A stretch of 64,000 nucleotides of DNA, from contig NC_020294.1 in NCBI RefSeq assembly GCF_000340795.1, positions 769,126 through 833,125 of the forward strand. Reading direction: 5' to 3'. A model generated the notes under the pieces. That model was given only the letters and a program-made list of their open reading frames with translations, did not search any database and was not told where the DNA came from. Shown here piece by piece: positions 63,128 through 64,000 of this stretch. Within the stretch, counting starts at the first letter, position 1; every line of letters starts with the position of its first letter. The stretch is from Candidatus Kinetoplastibacterium desouzaii TCC079E. GTDB taxonomy: Bacteria; Pseudomonadota; Gammaproteobacteria; Burkholderiales; Burkholderiaceae_B. The position numbers were made by a program, and so were the translations under genes.

Positions 63128-63510
63128 TTTGATATTTTGTTAAAATGGTAATCAATTTCAGATCTGACATTTTTTTTGATATTTCTTAGTGACGATAATG
63201 GTATTTTATTACATAGCCTTACTACATAATCTCTTCTAGGTAATATTATTATATTAAGTCTAAAAGACTCGCGAATAACACGTTTAATAGCATTGCGTAT
63301 AATAGCATTGCGAGCCATTTTTTTTGATATGACAAGCCCAATTCTACCTGTTAGATGCATTTTGTCTTCACTCATACATAAAGCTGAATTAACAGAAAAA
63401 AATCTACCTTTCGACAGAATTTTTCCATTAAGTACAGCTTTATATTCATAAGATTTATGTAAACGAGCAGTAGCAGGGAATTTAGCTGTTTTTTTGTATT
63501 TAGTATTCAA
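63112..63510 (-). CDS. rnpA: Ribonuclease P protein component
   Basis: This 132-residue basic protein helps RNase P RNA mature tRNA 5' ends. The N-terminal SYEYKAVLNGK, RIGLVISKKMARNAIIRNAI and KRVIRESFRL regions are recognisable, although the family is poorly conserved. It begins 25 bases after the rpmH stop and overlaps yidD. Identification is strengthened by the invariant rpmH-rnpA-yidD order. Confidence 0.92.
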   Translation of the reverse strand: MNTKYKKTAKFPATARLHKSYEYKAVLNGKILSKGRFFSVNSALCMSEDKMHLTGRIGLVISKKMARNAIIRNAIKRVIRESFRLNIIILPRRDYVVRLCNKIPLSSLRNIKKNVRSEIDYHFNKISKCTKI

Positions 63511-63534
63511 CTCCGTTAATATTTTACTTTTTTA

Positions 63535-63669
63535 TTAAACAGCTAGGCGCTTCCTACCTTTAGCTCTGCGTGCATTTATAATTGCACGCCCTGATCGTGT
63601 TTTCATTCTTATACGGAAGCCATGAGTGCGCTTACGGCGCAAGACAGAAGGTTGATAAGTTCGTTTCAT
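63535..63669 (-). CDS. rpmH: 50S ribosomal protein L34
   Basis: This 44-residue protein is [20 protein letters not shown] at its start and [11 protein letters not shown] at its end, an almost invariant family sequence. Its small size makes it easy to miss. It heads rpmH-rnpA-yidD-yidC-mnmE. Confidence 0.97.
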   Translation of the reverse strand: MKRTYQPSVLRRKRTHGFRIRMKTRSGRAIINARRAKGRKRLAV

Positions 63670-64000
63670 TGGTTATTTTAAAAAAAAGAACAACAGTCAA
63701 ATTAAACTATATTGCAATATTAAGATAGACAAATTTATCATTATTTCTTTCTAAAATAAAGCAAAACATTATATATAACTATGATTTCGGTTAATTGCAA
63801 TTTTTTAATTATTTGCAATACTAAAAAATATTAGATGTATATTAGAGTAATCCATAAATTTCTTCAAGTTGTTTATATTGTATACTTTGAAAATTGTTAA
63901 TTTATAAATAATATGTATTATTGTAAAATTTCACTAGTTTATATGCGTTTGTTTAAGGTAAAATCAAAGTTTATAAAATCAAAGTTTATAAAATATATAT
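63670..64000. other. AT-rich region upstream of rpmH, possible second origin candidate
   Basis: These 331 bases have no ORF and no exact TTATNCACA. The last 40 bases carry a tandem direct repeat. In Betaproteobacteria dnaA usually lies divergent from rpmH with the origin in between. All genes from rpmH back to rplQ point left, away from here, as expected for an origin at or just beyond this edge. The rpmH promoter must also lie here, but I cannot place it with confidence. Confidence 0.45.
63961..63990. repeat. Two tandem 15-bp repeats at the window edge
   Basis: The 15-mer AAATCAAAGTTTATA occurs twice without a gap and is followed by AAATATATAT. It could be part of a longer array continuing outside the window. 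Its function is unknown; AT-rich tandem repeats are typical of DNA-unwinding elements. Confidence 0.85.

Noticed and set aside
63292..63340. RnpA has RNA where many RnpA proteins have the RNR motif
   Set aside because: Betaproteobacterial RnpA proteins vary at this position, and the surrounding basic helix is intact, so no loss of function is implied.

Overview
The window is AT-rich (by eye only about a third G+C), gene-dense and colinear with ordinary bacterial housekeeping loci. It carries no insertion sequence, phage, CRISPR or toxin-antitoxin locus. The gene neighbourhoods are betaproteobacterial, Alcaligenaceae/Bordetella-like: birA next to a Baf-type coaX, fmdB-DUF502-aspS, aroK-aroB-dgt divergent from mrcA, cyaY/lptM-lysA, and the tufB-secE-nusG-rpoBC-str-S10-spc-alpha supercluster. 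Low G+C, eroded spacers, lost neighbours and retained heme, lysine, shikimate and pantothenate steps suggest a reduced-genome obligate symbiont. The best guess is a Candidatus Kinetoplastibacterium-like symbiont of trypanosomatids. That identification is an inference from gene content and order, not from a database search.

Left part (1-24.1 kb), mixed strands. It holds the end of hslV and hslU (two-part protease), then dacA with a DUF493 gene and an alpha/beta hydrolase. Next come birA-coaX (biotin ligation, CoA), aspS with a DUF502 membrane protein and an FmdB zinc ribbon, a lone PLP aminotransferase between two long gene-free spacers, panB, ssb and uvrA. The stretch ends with the aroK-aroB-dgt operon, mrcA (peptidoglycan synthesis), cyaY, a 46-residue LptM lipoprotein, lysA, engB and hemB.

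Central block (24.2-56.5 kb), entirely on the minus strand. Read in the direction of transcription it is: tRNA-Tyr, tRNA-Gly, tRNA-Thr, tufB, tRNA-Trp, secE, nusG, rplKAJL, rpoBC, rpsL, rpsG, fusA, tufA, rpsJ, rplCDWB, rpsS, rplV, rpsC, rplP, rpmC, rpsQ, then rplN, rplX, rplE, rpsN, rpsH, rplF, rplR, rpsE, rpmD, rplO, secY, infA, rpmJ, rpsM, rpsK, rpsD, rpoA and rplQ. Terminator-like hairpins divide this run after rplL, after tufA and after rpsQ. The two tuf genes encode proteins that differ at one residue.

Right part (56.7-64 kb), also minus strand: rsmG, mnmG, a gene-free spacer made of two near-identical AT-rich copies of about 230 bp, each with a DnaA-box match, then mnmE, yidC, yidD, rnpA and rpmH. 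This is the classical replication-origin neighbourhood. The tandem module between mnmG and mnmE is the most unusual feature here. The AT-rich end of the window beyond rpmH, with a 15-bp tandem repeat, is a competing origin candidate.

The genes describe a cell that keeps its own translation and transcription machinery, protein secretion and some envelope synthesis. It also keeps partial biosynthetic routes that in such symbioses are often shared with the host.
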